This document shows, in pieces, positions 17,111 through 26,833 of a DNA stretch of 64,000 nucleotides. This DNA comes from an uncultured bacterium (lineage in GTDB: Bacteria; Patescibacteriota; Saccharimonadia; Saccharimonadales; Saccharimonadaceae), in NCBI GenBank assembly GCA_938036155.1, contig CALHPA010000004.1, forward strand, positions 17,890 to 81,889, given 5' to 3'. The notes beneath the pieces are model-generated. The model did no database searches. It was not told where the DNA came from and worked only from the letters and a program-made list of their open reading frames with translations. Position numbers and translations under genes: made by a program. The first letter of the stretch is position 1; each line of letters opens with the position of its first letter.

Positions 17111-17675
17111 ATTGGTAAATTTTCGAAAAAAATTTGGTTTTTTAGTGGTTATTATAATTGGTGGATTTTTGGTTTTGTTTCAATTTTCGAAAATTGTTTT
17201 TGCTGAAGAAATGGCAAAAGAAAAACCAACTGAAATTCAGATTTCGAAAATTAGTAAAAAATGTGAAGATTTAAAAAATAATTTAAAAAAACTTCGCTCT
17301 GAAGATACTCTAAAAAGAGTTAATCTAGGGAAAAACTATGAGAAGATTTCGAACGGATTGATGTCGAATTTTAACGCAAGGATTGCTTTAAATAAGAAAA
17401 ATGGTGCTGAATTGATCCTGGTAGCTTCTGAATTTGAAGAGAATTTTAAGTATTTCAAAGAGAATTTTCAGACTTATGAACGAGAGCTTTCTGAATTAGT
17501 TTCACAGGATTGTGCTAAAAATCCGCGTGAATTTTATTTAAAGCTTGAAAAAACACGTCGTGCTCGCCGAGAAGTAAATTACAACACTAAAAAATTGAAT
17601 GAAATTGCTGAAAAATATGGTGTTCAGGTTCATGATTTTGTTGTAAAAAATACATCAGGAGTTTTGAATGAATAA
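17100..17675 (+). CDS. Hypothetical exported or membrane-anchored protein
   Basis: 191-aa protein with a basic N-terminus and one hydrophobic stretch (about 12-32) ending in VFAEE, which may be a signal peptide or an anchor. The rest is helical and highly charged, with two cysteines (about 53 and 146), and looks like a coiled coil. No family recognised. ATG 17100 overlaps aspS by 11 bases; TTG 17112, which has GGGGA six bases upstream, is a plausible alternative start. It overlaps the next gene by 8 bases. Confidence 0.6.
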   Translation: MGNKLVNFRKKFGFLVVIIIGGFLVLFQFSKIVFAEEMAKEKPTEIQISKISKKCEDLKNNLKKLRSEDTLKRVNLGKNYEKISNGLMSNFNARIALNKKNGAELILVASEFEENFKYFKENFQTYERELSELVSQDCAKNPREFYLKLEKTRRARREVNYNTKKLNEIAEKYGVQVHDFVVKNTSGVLNE

Positions 17676-18078
17676 TTTTTTGAATAAAATTAAATCAAAA
17701 ATTAAAAATCGGCCATCGGAATCACAAAAAGAAATTAATGGTTCACGCAATTTGATAATTTTTCTTGCGGGAAGTTTAGGGATTGCATTAGTTTTGGTGA
17801 TTGCAAGCTTAATTCTTTACACTTCGGATGGAACTATTCAGCTTGATTTGAGTAGGCCAGTTTTACAAGAGGCGCGTGAAGCTCAGAAAAAGGGAAAAAA
17901 AGAGGAAGAACGTAAGAAAAACGAAAAAGATGAGGAGTTTTTACCGCAAGGTGGTCTTTCGAATAAAGATATGGCGGATTTCGAAAGGCTTTATTCGAAA
18001 GCAAGAAAGAAAATTCATACAGATGAGTTTAGCGAAAGCTCCTTAAGTGATGAAACTTTAAAGATAACAGACCAATAA
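17668..18078 (+). CDS. Hypothetical single-pass membrane protein
   Basis: 136-aa protein with a basic cytoplasmic N-terminus, one membrane helix (about 28-50, IIFLAGSLGIALVLVIASLIL) and a charged outer tail containing a Lys/Glu run (EAQKKGKKEEERKK). It overlaps the previous gene by 8 bases and follows CAGGAG, so the two are probably made together. No domain recognised. The pair may form a small membrane complex, which is only a guess from coupling. Confidence 0.55.
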   Translation: MNNFLNKIKSKIKNRPSESQKEINGSRNLIIFLAGSLGIALVLVIASLILYTSDGTIQLDLSRPVLQEAREAQKKGKKEEERKKNEKDEEFLPQGGLSNKDMADFERLYSKARKKIHTDEFSESSLSDETLKITDQ

Positions 18079-18087
18079 AGGAGAAGA

Positions 18088-18762
18088 ATGGCTTTTTTAA
18101 ATCCGAAAGATTTTATTATTACTCGTAAGCGTAAACTTTATAAATTTGCGCTTTTTAATAATTTTGCAATTTGTTTTGAATTTAATGAATGGCAAAAAGA
18201 AAATGCTGAAGTCAATAATTTAGAAATTGGTGCAGGAACAGGGCTTTTTAGCGAAGCTTTGGCTGCAAAAAATCCAATGAAGAATTTTGTGGCGGTTGAT
18301 GTTAAAGCTGATCGGTTAGTTAAAGGTGCTATTCAAGCTGAGCAGGATGGTGTTAAAAATATTCGTTTTTTACGAGCACGAGCCGACCAACTTCTTGAAG
18401 CTTTTGGTGAAAATTCGGTAAAATATCTTTGGGTGACCTTCCCTGACCCTTACCCACGTGAGCGTAATTCAGGCCGTAGATTAACACATCCAAATTTTTT
18501 GCGAATTTACGCTAAGCTTTTAGCTGAAGATGGTGCACTCTACTTTAAAACTGATGCTAAGAACCTTTTCGAATGGAGCTTAGAACAGCTTGTGGCAGAA
18601 GGTTGGAAAATTGAGCGGCTTAGTTTTGATTTGCATGAAAGCGACTTAAACGAAAATTATAAAGTGATGACGACTTATGAAAAACGTTTTACGGCAGAAG
18701 GACTAAAGATTAATTTTGTAAAGGCTACACCACCAAAAAATATTTTTCCTGAAAAGTGTTAA
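18088..18762 (+). CDS. trmB: tRNA (guanine-N7-)-methyltransferase
   Basis: 224-aa SAM-dependent enzyme that methylates G46 of tRNAs. LEIGAGTG (about 45) is the SAM loop, AVDVKADR follows strand 2, and WVTFPDPYPRER (about 113) is the TrmB signature; DLHES and TTYEKRF are the C-terminal family motifs. AAAGGAG lies directly upstream and the gap to the preceding gene is nine bases, so it belongs to the same transcription unit. Confidence 0.94.
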   Translation: MAFLNPKDFIITRKRKLYKFALFNNFAICFEFNEWQKENAEVNNLEIGAGTGLFSEALAAKNPMKNFVAVDVKADRLVKGAIQAEQDGVKNIRFLRARADQLLEAFGENSVKYLWVTFPDPYPRERNSGRRLTHPNFLRIYAKLLAEDGALYFKTDAKNLFEWSLEQLVAEGWKIERLSFDLHESDLNENYKVMTTYEKRFTAEGLKINFVKATPPKNIFPEKC

Positions 18763-18832
18763 ATTATCTTTTATTTATTCTTATGATTAAAATTAAGAAA
18801 TAATATAGAGTTACACCAAAACTATAGCTTAA

Positions 18833-18861
18833 TTGATATTTTATAAAAAATATGGTAGAAT
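18833..18861 (+). promoter_or_regulatory. Promoter of uvrA
   Basis: TTGATA (18833-18838), 17-bp spacer, TAGAAT (18856-18861) with TGG just before it. No LexA box was recognised, which is notable for a nucleotide excision repair gene. Confidence 0.7.
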
Positions 18862-18893
18862 TATATGAATGAATAATTTTCGAGAGAGGTGAG

Positions 18894-21704
18894 ATGGCGG
18901 ATTTTTTAGAAATCAAAGGTGCACGTGAACACAATTTGAAAAATATAGATTTAAAAATTCCACGTGATAAATTAGTAGTGATAACAGGGCTTTCTGGTAG
19001 CGGAAAATCAAGTTTAGCATTTGATACGATTTACGCGGAAGGCCAGCGCCGTTATATGGAAAGTTTAAATTCTTATGCCCGCCAATTCTTAGGCACGATG
19101 GATAAACCAGATGTCGACCAGATTACTGGGCTTAGCCCGGCTATTTCGATTGATCAAAAATCTACCAGTCGCAATCCACGATCGACTGTGGCGACCGTAA
19201 CGGAGATTTATGATTATCTACGTTTACTTTTTGCGCGAATTGGTACGCCACATTGTCCAATTTGCGGTCGAGATGTGGTTCGGCGTACGCCGCAAAGTAT
19301 TGTTGATAGTATTATGAATCTTGAAGAAGGTTCACGGATAATATTACTAGCACCAATCGCAAAAGCCAAAAAAGGTGAATTTGCGCATATCCCTGAAGAA
19401 TTTTCGAAAAAAGGTTTTGCTCGCGCTCGGGTAGATGGAGTGATTTATGCTTTAGACGAATTCCCTGAACTCGAAAAAAATATTAAACATAATATTGAAA
19501 TTGTAGTTGACCGTTTAGTACTTTCAAAAGAAATGAAGACGCGTCTAGCACAAAGTGTTGAGCAAGCACTTGAGATGACTGGTGGAATTTTAGAGATTTT
19601 AAATGATGAAACTGGTGAGGTGAAGATTTTTTCGCAACGTTATGCTTGTGAACTCCACCCAGATGAACATATTCCCGAGCTTGAACCGCGATTATTTTCA
19701 TTTAATGCGCCACAAGGAGCTTGTGAAACTTGTTCGGGGCTTGGAACACGAATGGAAATTGACCCAGAATTGGTGCTTTCACCAAATTTAACAATTTCTG
19801 AGGGTGCGATTCGGCCTTATAATCGTGTGATGGAGAAAGGTTATCGAATTAAATTGCTCGAGGAAGTTGCAAAACGCCATGGATTTTCAACAAAAGTCCC
19901 AACTAAAAAACTCTCAAAAGAAGCAATCGAAATTATTTTATACGGCACAAATACAGATGAAAAATATCCGATCGAAATGAACGGCCGGGTTTATAATATG
20001 AATTTTGAAGGTGTAATTCCGAATCTAGAGCGTCGCCATCGAGATACGGATAGTGAATTCCAGCGTAAGGACATCGAAAGATTTATGCGCGTTCGAAAAT
20101 GTCAAACTTGTGGCGGAAAGCGATTGAAACCTGTTGTTCTTGCTGTGACGGTTGCCGGTTTGAACATCGTGGAAATTTGTGATCTTGCAATTGATGAAGC
20201 TGTTGAACTTTTCAAAAATTTAGAGCTAAATGAACAGCAAAAATTTATTTCAACTCAAATTCTAAAAGAGATTTCTTCGAGGTTAGGCTTTATGAATAAT
20301 GTTGGTCTGAACTATTTGGAACTTTCACGCGCAGCTAATACTTTGAGCGGTGGTGAGGCACAGCGGATTCGTTTGGCGACGCAGATTGGTTCAGGGCTTC
20401 AAGGTGTGCTTTATGTTTTAGATGAGCCTTCGATTGGCCTTCATCAGCGAGATAACGACAAACTAATTGCTACACTAAAAAATCTCCGTGATTTAAATAA
20501 TACCGTGTTAGTTGTTGAGCATGATGAAGATACGATTCGGGCGGCAGATTGGTTAGTTGATGTTGGTCCTGGCGCTGGTGTAAATGGTGGAATGATTGTG
20601 GCTTCAGGCACACCTGAAGAGGTTTCGAAAAATCCCAAATCTTTAACAGGGCAATTTTTGAGTGGCGAAGATAAAATTCAAACACCAAAAAAGCGCCGAA
20701 AAATTCAGAGAAATGAAAAATTGGTGATTAAAAATGCACGCGAAAATAACCTGAAAAATATTGACGTTGAAATTCCGCTAGGCGTAATGACGGTGGTTTC
20801 GGGGGTTTCGGGTAGCGGAAAATCAACCTTAGTGAATGAAATTTTAAGCAAAGAATTATTAGCACGTAAGCACCGCGCGCAAGAAGTTCCAGGTGCGCAT
20901 GATGAAATTTTAGGTTTGGAAAAACTTGATAAAGCAATCGTGATTGATCAAAGTGCAATTGGCCGTACGCCACGTTCGAATCCTGCAACTTATACTGGTG
21001 TTTTTACTCAGATTCGCGAGCTTTTTGCTGGTACTCCGGAAGCGAATATTCGCGGCTATAAAGCTGGTCGATTTAGTTTCAACGTTAAAGGTGGCCGCTG
21101 CGAAAACTGTCAAGGTGATGGTGTAATTAAAATTGAAATGCATTTTTTACCAGATGTCTATGTAGAATGTGATGTCTGTCATGGTAAGAGATATAATCGC
21201 GAAGCACTGGAGATTCTTTATAAAGGAAAAACAATCTCGGATGTTTTAGAAATGACAATTGATGAAGCAACAGAATTCTTCGAAAATATTCCTGCAATTT
21301 ATCGAAAATTAAAAACGATTCAAGAAGTTGGTTTGGGTTATATTAAACTCGGTCAGCCCGCAACAACTTTTTCGGGTGGAGAGGCGCAACGAATTAAACT
21401 CGCAACCGAGCTTGCGCGTGCTTCAACTGGTAAAACAATGTATATTCTGGATGAGCCGACAACAGGGCTACATAATGCAGATGTAAAAAGATTGCTTTCG
21501 ATTTTGAATCGTTTGGTTGACGCTGGAAACTCAATGGTTATAATTGAGCATAATTTAGATGTTGTTAAAAGTGCTGACTGGCTAATTGATATGGGTCCAG
21601 AAGGCGGAGCAGGTGGTGGAACCGTTGTGGCAACTGGAACTCCAGAACAGGTTTTGAAAGTCGAAAAGAGCTGGACTGGAAAATACCTTAAAAATATTCT
21701 TTAG
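18894..21704 (+). CDS. uvrA: Excinuclease ABC subunit A
   Basis: 936-aa DNA damage-recognition ATPase of nucleotide excision repair. It carries two ABC modules: Walker A GLSGSGKSS (about 33) and GVSGSGKST (about 645), each with an LSGGEAQR- or FSGGEAQR-type signature, and zinc-binding CxxC pairs (CPIC, CETC..CQTC, CENC..CDVC). Length is normal. The DNA-binding RQFLGTMDKPDVD region is intact. GAGAGGTGAG precedes the ATG. uvrC is also in this window (31797) but uvrB is not. Confidence 0.97.
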   Translation: MADFLEIKGAREHNLKNIDLKIPRDKLVVITGLSGSGKSSLAFDTIYAEGQRRYMESLNSYARQFLGTMDKPDVDQITGLSPAISIDQKSTSRNPRSTVATVTEIYDYLRLLFARIGTPHCPICGRDVVRRTPQSIVDSIMNLEEGSRIILLAPIAKAKKGEFAHIPEEFSKKGFARARVDGVIYALDEFPELEKNIKHNIEIVVDRLVLSKEMKTRLAQSVEQALEMTGGILEILNDETGEVKIFSQRYACELHPDEHIPELEPRLFSFNAPQGACETCSGLGTRMEIDPELVLSPNLTISEGAIRPYNRVMEKGYRIKLLEEVAKRHGFSTKVPTKKLSKEAIEIILYGTNTDEKYPIEMNGRVYNMNFEGVIPNLERRHRDTDSEFQRKDIERFMRVRKCQTCGGKRLKPVVLAVTVAGLNIVEICDLAIDEAVELFKNLELNEQQKFISTQILKEISSRLGFMNNVGLNYLELSRAANTLSGGEAQRIRLATQIGSGLQGVLYVLDEPSIGLHQRDNDKLIATLKNLRDLNNTVLVVEHDEDTIRAADWLVDVGPGAGVNGGMIVASGTPEEVSKNPKSLTGQFLSGEDKIQTPKKRRKIQRNEKLVIKNARENNLKNIDVEIPLGVMTVVSGVSGSGKSTLVNEILSKELLARKHRAQEVPGAHDEILGLEKLDKAIVIDQSAIGRTPRSNPATYTGVFTQIRELFAGTPEANIRGYKAGRFSFNVKGGRCENCQGDGVIKIEMHFLPDVYVECDVCHGKRYNREALEILYKGKTISDVLEMTIDEATEFFENIPAIYRKLKTIQEVGLGYIKLGQPATTFSGGEAQRIKLATELARASTGKTMYILDEPTTGLHNADVKRLLSILNRLVDAGNSMVIIEHNLDVVKSADWLIDMGPEGGAGGGTVVATGTPEQVLKVEKSWTGKYLKNIL

Positions 21705-21710
21705 GATAAA

Positions 21711-21739
21711 TTGTCGTATCTTTTGAAAAGTAGTATAAT
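21711..21739 (+). promoter_or_regulatory. Promoter of galE
   Basis: TTGTCG (21711-21716), 17-bp spacer, TATAAT (21734-21739). The leader is about 45 nt and ends with AAAGGA before the ATG. Confidence 0.65.
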
Positions 21740-21788
21740 ATGTACTATAAAGTGCTTAATTTTATATCACGAAAGGAAAAGATAAAAG

Positions 21789-22802
21789 ATGGCGATTTTA
21801 GTAACTGGTGGTGCAGGATTTATTGGTGCTCACACTTCAATTGAGCTTCTTGAAAATAATAAAGAAGTTGTAATTATTGATAATTTTCGAAATTCGAAGC
21901 CTAAAGCTTTAGAGCGAATCCGTGAGATTTCGGGTAAAGATTTTAAGTTTTATGAAGCTGATATTTTAGATAAAGATGAGCTTCGAAAAATTTTTCAAGA
22001 AAATAATATTGAGCAAGTGATACATTTTGCGGGCTTAAAAGCTGTTGGCGAAAGTGTTGAAAAACCACTTGAATACTATAAAAATAATATCCAAGGAACG
22101 ATTTCGCTTTTAGAAATTATGCGAGAATTTAACGTTTACGATATCGTTTTTTCTTCGAGTGCAACAGTTTATGGCGATAAAAATCCAGTGCCTTATCGAG
22201 AAGAAATGCCTTGCGAAACAGCAACGAATCCTTATGGATATACTAAAGTTGTGATTGAACATATTTTAAAAGATTTAGCGAAGGCTGATATGCGCTGGTC
22301 GATTACAATTTTGCGATATTTCAACCCAATTGGTGCGCATGAAAGCGGTTTAATCAGTGAAGATCCACAAGAAATTCCAAATAATTTAATGCCGTATATT
22401 TCTCAAGTTGCCATTGGAAAACGAGAAAAGCTTTCAATTTTTGGTGATGATTACGAAACTCCTGATGGTACAGGCGTGCGTGATTATATCCATGTTGTGG
22501 ATTTAGCTAAGGGTCATTTGAAAGCATTAGAAAATAACCGCAAGAATGGTGGCGTTAAAATTTATAATCTTGGTTCGGGCTCGGGAGTGAGTGTTTTGGA
22601 GCTAATTCGTGCTTTCGAAAAAGCCTCAGGTAAAAAGATTCCTTTCGAAATAGCTCCGCGCCGTGCAGGTGATATTGCATTTTATTATGCTGATGTTGCT
22701 AAGGCCGAAAAGGAGCTTGGTTGGAAAACTGAAAAAACACTCGAAGAGATGTGTCGAGATTCGTGGAATTGGCAAAGCAAAAATCCGAATGGATTGGTAT
22801 GA
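21789..22802 (+). CDS. galE: UDP-glucose 4-epimerase
   Basis: 337-aa extended short-chain dehydrogenase/reductase that interconverts UDP-glucose and UDP-galactose (possibly the N-acetyl forms). It has the NAD-binding GGAGFIGAHT at the N-terminus, SSSATVYGD with the catalytic Ser/Thr, the YGYTK (YxxxK) dyad at about 150, and the family PNNLMPYI-type region. It probably feeds the surface polysaccharide genes at the left end. It is monocistronic, between its own promoter and terminator. Confidence 0.95.
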   Translation: MAILVTGGAGFIGAHTSIELLENNKEVVIIDNFRNSKPKALERIREISGKDFKFYEADILDKDELRKIFQENNIEQVIHFAGLKAVGESVEKPLEYYKNNIQGTISLLEIMREFNVYDIVFSSSATVYGDKNPVPYREEMPCETATNPYGYTKVVIEHILKDLAKADMRWSITILRYFNPIGAHESGLISEDPQEIPNNLMPYISQVAIGKREKLSIFGDDYETPDGTGVRDYIHVVDLAKGHLKALENNRKNGGVKIYNLGSGSGVSVLELIRAFEKASGKKIPFEIAPRRAGDIAFYYADVAKAEKELGWKTEKTLEEMCRDSWNWQSKNPNGLV

Positions 22803-22810
22803 AAATTTTA

Positions 22811-22846
22811 AAAAAAGTTTGTTTTTAGACAGACTTTTTTATTTTT
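22811..22846 (+). terminator. Terminator of galE
   Basis: A 12-bp stem (AAAAAAGTTTGT / ACAGACTTTTTT, one G-U pair) with a 6-nt loop, ending in a T tract. The next promoter-like TTGACT is at 22860. Confidence 0.75.
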
Positions 22847-22894
22847 TCGAAAAAAGTACTTGACTTTTTAAGCTACCTTGTATAACATGGAAGT

Positions 22895-23236
22895 ATGAAA
22901 GAACAAGAAAGTATTGAAAAATATGCTTCACAAATTTCAACCCAGATGCGAAAAGGTTTTATGGCGTTTTGTGTGCTAAAAGTTTGTGCAAAAAAGCCAG
23001 TTTATACCAGTGACATCATTCGGGAACTCCGTGAAGCTAAAATGGTTGTGGTCGAAGGCACGATTTATCCGTTGCTATCAAGGCTACAAAAAGATGGATT
23101 ATTAAGCCATGAATGGCAAGAAAGTGAGCAAGGTCCGCCTAGAAAATATTACTCAATAACTGAATTTGGCGCTAGTGTTTGTGAAAAGGTTAGCGAAGAA
23201 ATCAGCAAATTAAATAAAACAATCAGCAAACTTTAA
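22895..23236 (+). CDS. PadR-family transcriptional regulator
   Basis: 113-aa winged-helix repressor. VYTSDIIRELREAKMVVVEGTIYPLLSRLQKDGLL is the recognition region of the PadR family and GPPRKYYSITEFG the wing; the short C-terminal helix is for dimerisation (PadR-s2 type). It is first in an operon with a PspC-domain protein and an ABC exporter, so it probably represses them and responds to an envelope or drug signal. A putative promoter lies at 22860-22886 (TTGACT then TATAAC, with short spacing). Confidence 0.9.
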   Translation: MKEQESIEKYASQISTQMRKGFMAFCVLKVCAKKPVYTSDIIRELREAKMVVVEGTIYPLLSRLQKDGLLSHEWQESEQGPPRKYYSITEFGASVCEKVSEEISKLNKTISKL

Positions 23237-23244
23237 GGAGAAAT

Positions 23245-24825
23245 ATGAAAGAAATTACAAGAATTCATTTGGCGAAAATTCCTTACGAAATTGAAATTTA
23301 CGCCAAAAAGAGGCTTGAAAAATATCTAAAAGATTTAAAAATCTACTCTGGTGATGAAGATATTTTTGAAGATGTTGAAATTCGAATCACTGAAATTTTG
23401 GCGGAACTTGGCGTAAAAGAAGGCGGAGTAATTACTGAAAAGGAAATTTCAAAAATTGAGGCTCAAATTGGCTCACCAGAAGTGTTTCAAGATTTGAATT
23501 TTGATGGTGAAAATGAAGAAATTCGTGTTCCGAAAACTTCAAAAAAGCTATTTCGAGATGAACAAAATGGAATGATTTCAGGTGTGGCAGCAGGATTAGC
23601 GCAATATTTGAAAATTGATACGGTTTGGGTTAGGTTAGTTTTAGCGGTTATGTTTTTTGTGAGTTTTGGTACGATTGTTCCAATTTACATTTTGTCGATT
23701 CTTATAATTCCAGCGGCAAAAAATGCTAATGATATTCTGCGACTTCGTGGTGAAGCTATCACGGCGGGTGCAATTCGAGAAGTGAACGAAGAATATAATT
23801 TCGAAAAAAATGCAGCTCGAAATATGAAAATTGCTCGAATTTTTGGGATAATTTTCGGGGTTTTTACAGTTTTTGCTTTTCTTGGTGGAATCCTAGCGAT
23901 GTTTTTTGGAAACTGGGCATTAATGCAAATTGGTGAAATGGCCAATTTTGCCAATGCAAAGAGTGCTGCAACTGGTATAGTAATTTCAGCAAATATAATG
24001 GGAATTTCGTATTTGATTTTTACGGCTTTTATTGCAAGAATGCTATTTAAATTGAAAGCTTCGAAAATTGACATCATAGCAATTATTGTTTCAGTGGTAG
24101 TTGCTTTAGGCGGAATTTTAGGATCGATTTCTTTTACTTCAATTTTACGCGATAAAGCTAATGAGAAAGTTTCGAAAAGTTTAGTTTCTGAGCAAATTAA
24201 ATTTAATTCTGAAAAAATGAAAAGTGTTAAGAAGTTAAAAGTTGATTCTTCTGTTGCTGTTTTCTATCATATTTCAGATGAGCAAAAAATTGAATTTACA
24301 CATATGAATTTTCGAAAACATAATTTGAAAGCTGATTTTGAAGGAGAAACTTTGAAATTAAACTTAAATAATGTTCCGCAAAATCTATATTTTGGTGGAT
24401 TAGGCTATGAAGAAATTCATATTTATGGCCCAGAACTAAATGAAATTGATGTAACTTCAAATTCGAATGTAAATTATTTTGCGAAAGATGCTGAAAATAT
24501 GAAAGTAAAAATGAATGGCGGCTCGGTTCATTTTGAAAATTCAGCTAAAATTACAAATTTAGAGATTTCGAAAGGTGAATATGGCGTATTTTCAGGAAGA
24601 CATATTGATGTTTTGAACCTAACATTAAATTCGAATAGCGGAAATGTTGAACTAAAAAATGTTGAAAATGCAAATGTCAAAACTAAAAATTGTAGCTTCA
24701 ATAGTCCAAGAATTACTCGTTTGAAAGCTCGTGCAAAAAATGTAAAAGTGAATGATTATGATTTTAACGAGAATACTAAAGGCCAATGCTTTTATCTTGA
24801 GAATTTAGATAAAGATGAATTTTAA
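23245..24825 (+). CDS. PspC-domain envelope protein with DUF4097-like C-terminal domain
   Basis: 526-aa protein. The N-terminal 90 residues are an acidic helical domain of the kind found beside PadR regulators. A PspC domain follows (about 100-165: LFRDEQNGMISGVAAGLAQYL...LIIPAA), then three more membrane helices (about 200-225, 240-265, 270-295) and a repetitive beta-rich outer domain (about 310-526) with many Asn/Asp turns, like DUF4097 adhesin-type solenoids. In Firmicutes such proteins sense or resist envelope stress; the role here is inferred. AAGGAG precedes the ATG, 8 bases after padR. Confidence 0.78.
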   Translation: MKEITRIHLAKIPYEIEIYAKKRLEKYLKDLKIYSGDEDIFEDVEIRITEILAELGVKEGGVITEKEISKIEAQIGSPEVFQDLNFDGENEEIRVPKTSKKLFRDEQNGMISGVAAGLAQYLKIDTVWVRLVLAVMFFVSFGTIVPIYILSILIIPAAKNANDILRLRGEAITAGAIREVNEEYNFEKNAARNMKIARIFGIIFGVFTVFAFLGGILAMFFGNWALMQIGEMANFANAKSAATGIVISANIMGISYLIFTAFIARMLFKLKASKIDIIAIIVSVVVALGGILGSISFTSILRDKANEKVSKSLVSEQIKFNSEKMKSVKKLKVDSSVAVFYHISDEQKIEFTHMNFRKHNLKADFEGETLKLNLNNVPQNLYFGGLGYEEIHIYGPELNEIDVTSNSNVNYFAKDAENMKVKMNGGSVHFENSAKITNLEISKGEYGVFSGRHIDVLNLTLNSNSGNVELKNVENANVKTKNCSFNSPRITRLKARAKNVKVNDYDFNENTKGQCFYLENLDKDEF

Positions 24826-24838
24826 TTAAAGGAGGAAT

Positions 24839-25525
24839 ATGATTGAAGTTCGAAATATTTCAAAAATTTATGGCAAAAAGAAGAATCGTTTTCAGGCATT
24901 AAAAGATGTAAGTTTCAAGATTGAAAATGGTTCAAGCGTGGCGATTATTGGGAAATCGGGAAGTGGAAAATCAACACTAATTCATGCAATGAGCGGCCTA
25001 GATGCTCCAGAAAAAGGTGAAGTTTTAATGGATAGAGTAAATATTCTATCAATGAATCAAAAGAAGATTGATAAATTTCGTTCGAAAAAAATGGGATTTA
25101 TTTTTCAAAGCTTTTTCGTTCAAGGAAACGAAACTTGTTTCGAAAATGTGAGTTTGCCACTTGAAATTTCTGAAGAGCCAATTTTTCGAAGGAAAGAAAT
25201 TGTAGAAGACGCCCTAAAAGCGGTTGGTTTGAAAGATAAAATTAAAACACCAGCTCGTGACCTTTCGGGTGGGCAAAAACAGCGTCTTGCGATTGCGCGA
25301 GCAATTGTAAACTCGCCAGAAATAATTTTTGCGGATGAACCAACGGGAAATTTGGACTCCGCAACTAGTGAAAAAATTGAAAAATTACTTTTTGAATATA
25401 ATAAAAAGTCTGGTGCAACGCTATTTATTATTACTCATGATGAAGAATTGGCAGAAAAGTGTGATATTCGGATTCGAATAAAAGATGGCGAGATAGAGCA
25501 TATTGAAGGAGTTAAAAATGCGTAG
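24839..25525 (+). CDS. ABC transporter ATP-binding protein (MacB/LolD type)
   Basis: 228-aa ATPase with Walker A GKSGSGKST (about 38), Q-loop IFQSFFVQ, signature LSGGQ (about 141), Walker B IIFADEPT followed by GNLD, and the H-loop ITHD. It pairs with the downstream FtsX-like permease. The operon (PadR, PspC protein, ABC pair) resembles antimicrobial-peptide or envelope-stress exporters. AGGAGG precedes the ATG; the last 8 bases overlap the permease gene. Confidence 0.93.
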   Translation: MIEVRNISKIYGKKKNRFQALKDVSFKIENGSSVAIIGKSGSGKSTLIHAMSGLDAPEKGEVLMDRVNILSMNQKKIDKFRSKKMGFIFQSFFVQGNETCFENVSLPLEISEEPIFRRKEIVEDALKAVGLKDKIKTPARDLSGGQKQRLAIARAIVNSPEIIFADEPTGNLDSATSEKIEKLLFEYNKKSGATLFIITHDEELAEKCDIRIRIKDGEIEHIEGVKNA

Positions 25526-26822
25526 AGTTGATATTATTAAGCGAGCTGGAAAAAATATTCGTTTAGCGAAAGGGCGAACGATTTTGACAAGTTTGGCGAT
25601 TGCGGTTGGTGCGACAACGGTTGCACTCGCAATTGCGGCTGGAAAAGGCGGTAATGCTTATGTTGAAAGTCTAGCTAATAAATTGGGTGACCAAAATGCT
25701 TTAACTATCTCGCGATTAATTAAGAATAAAAAAGATCCGTATGCACCAAATAAGGTTGAAACTACACTTGAAGATTCACGAAAAAATTTGGCTGAAGCTG
25801 ACATGGAAAAACATTCAATAAAAAATGAAGATTTACAAAAAATCACAAAAATTAAAGGCGTTCGAAACGTTTCGCCAAAAGTTCCTATAAATATTGATAC
25901 TATTCGTGTCGAAAATGGAGTAAAATATGATGGAAGCGTTGCAACAAAAAATGACGAACAAGAGATGGGGCTTTCGGCCGGAAAACTCAGCAAAAATAAT
26001 CAAATTGATAATGGAAAAGTTATAGCGCCAAAAGCTTATGTTGAACCTTTTGGAGGTAAAAATCCTGCTGATATTGTGGGCAAAAAAGTAGTTTTCGAAA
26101 TGAAAGACGTGGAAGGCAAAACTTTCGAAAAGACCTTTGAAATTCAAGCAGTTGATGCCGGAAAAACGGATACTAATTTTAACTATCAAGGAAATTTCTG
26201 GATGAATAATAGTGATGGTTTGGAAATTGCGAAAAAGCAAAATTCTGGTGAAATGCGGTTTTATAGTGCGAGCGTAACAACCGACGGCACACGAAAAGTT
26301 GATGAAATTAAAAAGGAAATTACGGCATTAAATGGCGGTGAATTTTACCAAGTTTCCACTTTCGCAGATGATAAAGCAACTGTTCAAACAGCAATTAATG
26401 TTATGGCGGCGGGTCTTGCTGGATTTGGATTTTTAACACTTCTTGCTTCAGCTTTTGGAATTATTAACACGCAATATATTTCAGTTTTAGAGCGAACTTC
26501 ACAAATTGGTTTGATGAAATCGCTCGGAATGCGAAAGAGTGATGTTTCGAAACTTTTTAGATACGAAGCGGCGCTAATTGGTTTATTTGGTGGAATCATT
26601 GGGGTTGTTGTAGCGTATGGAATTACCTTCTTAAATCCTGTAATCAGTAGTGTTCTAAAATTGCAGAGTACTTCTGGCGTGGATACGAATTTACTTCAAC
26701 CAGATTTATTCGCTTGGATTTTATTGGTAGTTGGTTTGATGTTACTTTCGGTGATTTCTGGATTCTTGCCAGCGCGAAAAGCAGCAAAGATGAACCCAAT
26801 TGAGGCTCTTCGAACTGAATAG
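25518..26822 (+). CDS. ABC transporter permease, MacB/FtsX type
   Basis: 434-aa permease with an N-terminal helix (about 17-40), a periplasmic-type MacB core domain (about 45-280) and three C-terminal helices of the FtsX domain, including SVLERTSQIGLMKSLGMRKSDV and the final FLPARKAAKMNPIEALR. This half-transporter works as a mechanotransmitter with the upstream ATPase rather than a classical channel (family knowledge). ATG 25518 with AAGGAG upstream is preferred to TTG 25503. A terminator follows. Confidence 0.92.
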   Translation: MRRVDIIKRAGKNIRLAKGRTILTSLAIAVGATTVALAIAAGKGGNAYVESLANKLGDQNALTISRLIKNKKDPYAPNKVETTLEDSRKNLAEADMEKHSIKNEDLQKITKIKGVRNVSPKVPINIDTIRVENGVKYDGSVATKNDEQEMGLSAGKLSKNNQIDNGKVIAPKAYVEPFGGKNPADIVGKKVVFEMKDVEGKTFEKTFEIQAVDAGKTDTNFNYQGNFWMNNSDGLEIAKKQNSGEMRFYSASVTTDGTRKVDEIKKEITALNGGEFYQVSTFADDKATVQTAINVMAAGLAGFGFLTLLASAFGIINTQYISVLERTSQIGLMKSLGMRKSDVSKLFRYEAALIGLFGGIIGVVVAYGITFLNPVISSVLKLQSTSGVDTNLLQPDLFAWILLVVGLMLLSVISGFLPARKAAKMNPIEALRTE

Positions 26823-26833
26823 AGATAATAAAG

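Noticed and set aside
22860..22886. Strong promoter for padR (TTGACT / TATAAC)
   Set aside because: The spacer is only about 15 bp; kept as a weak possibility in the padR entry rather than as a feature.
23685..24077. 130-codon minus-strand frame inside the PspC gene
   Set aside because: Antisense shadow of a strongly supported gene; no ribosome site, promoter or family similarity.
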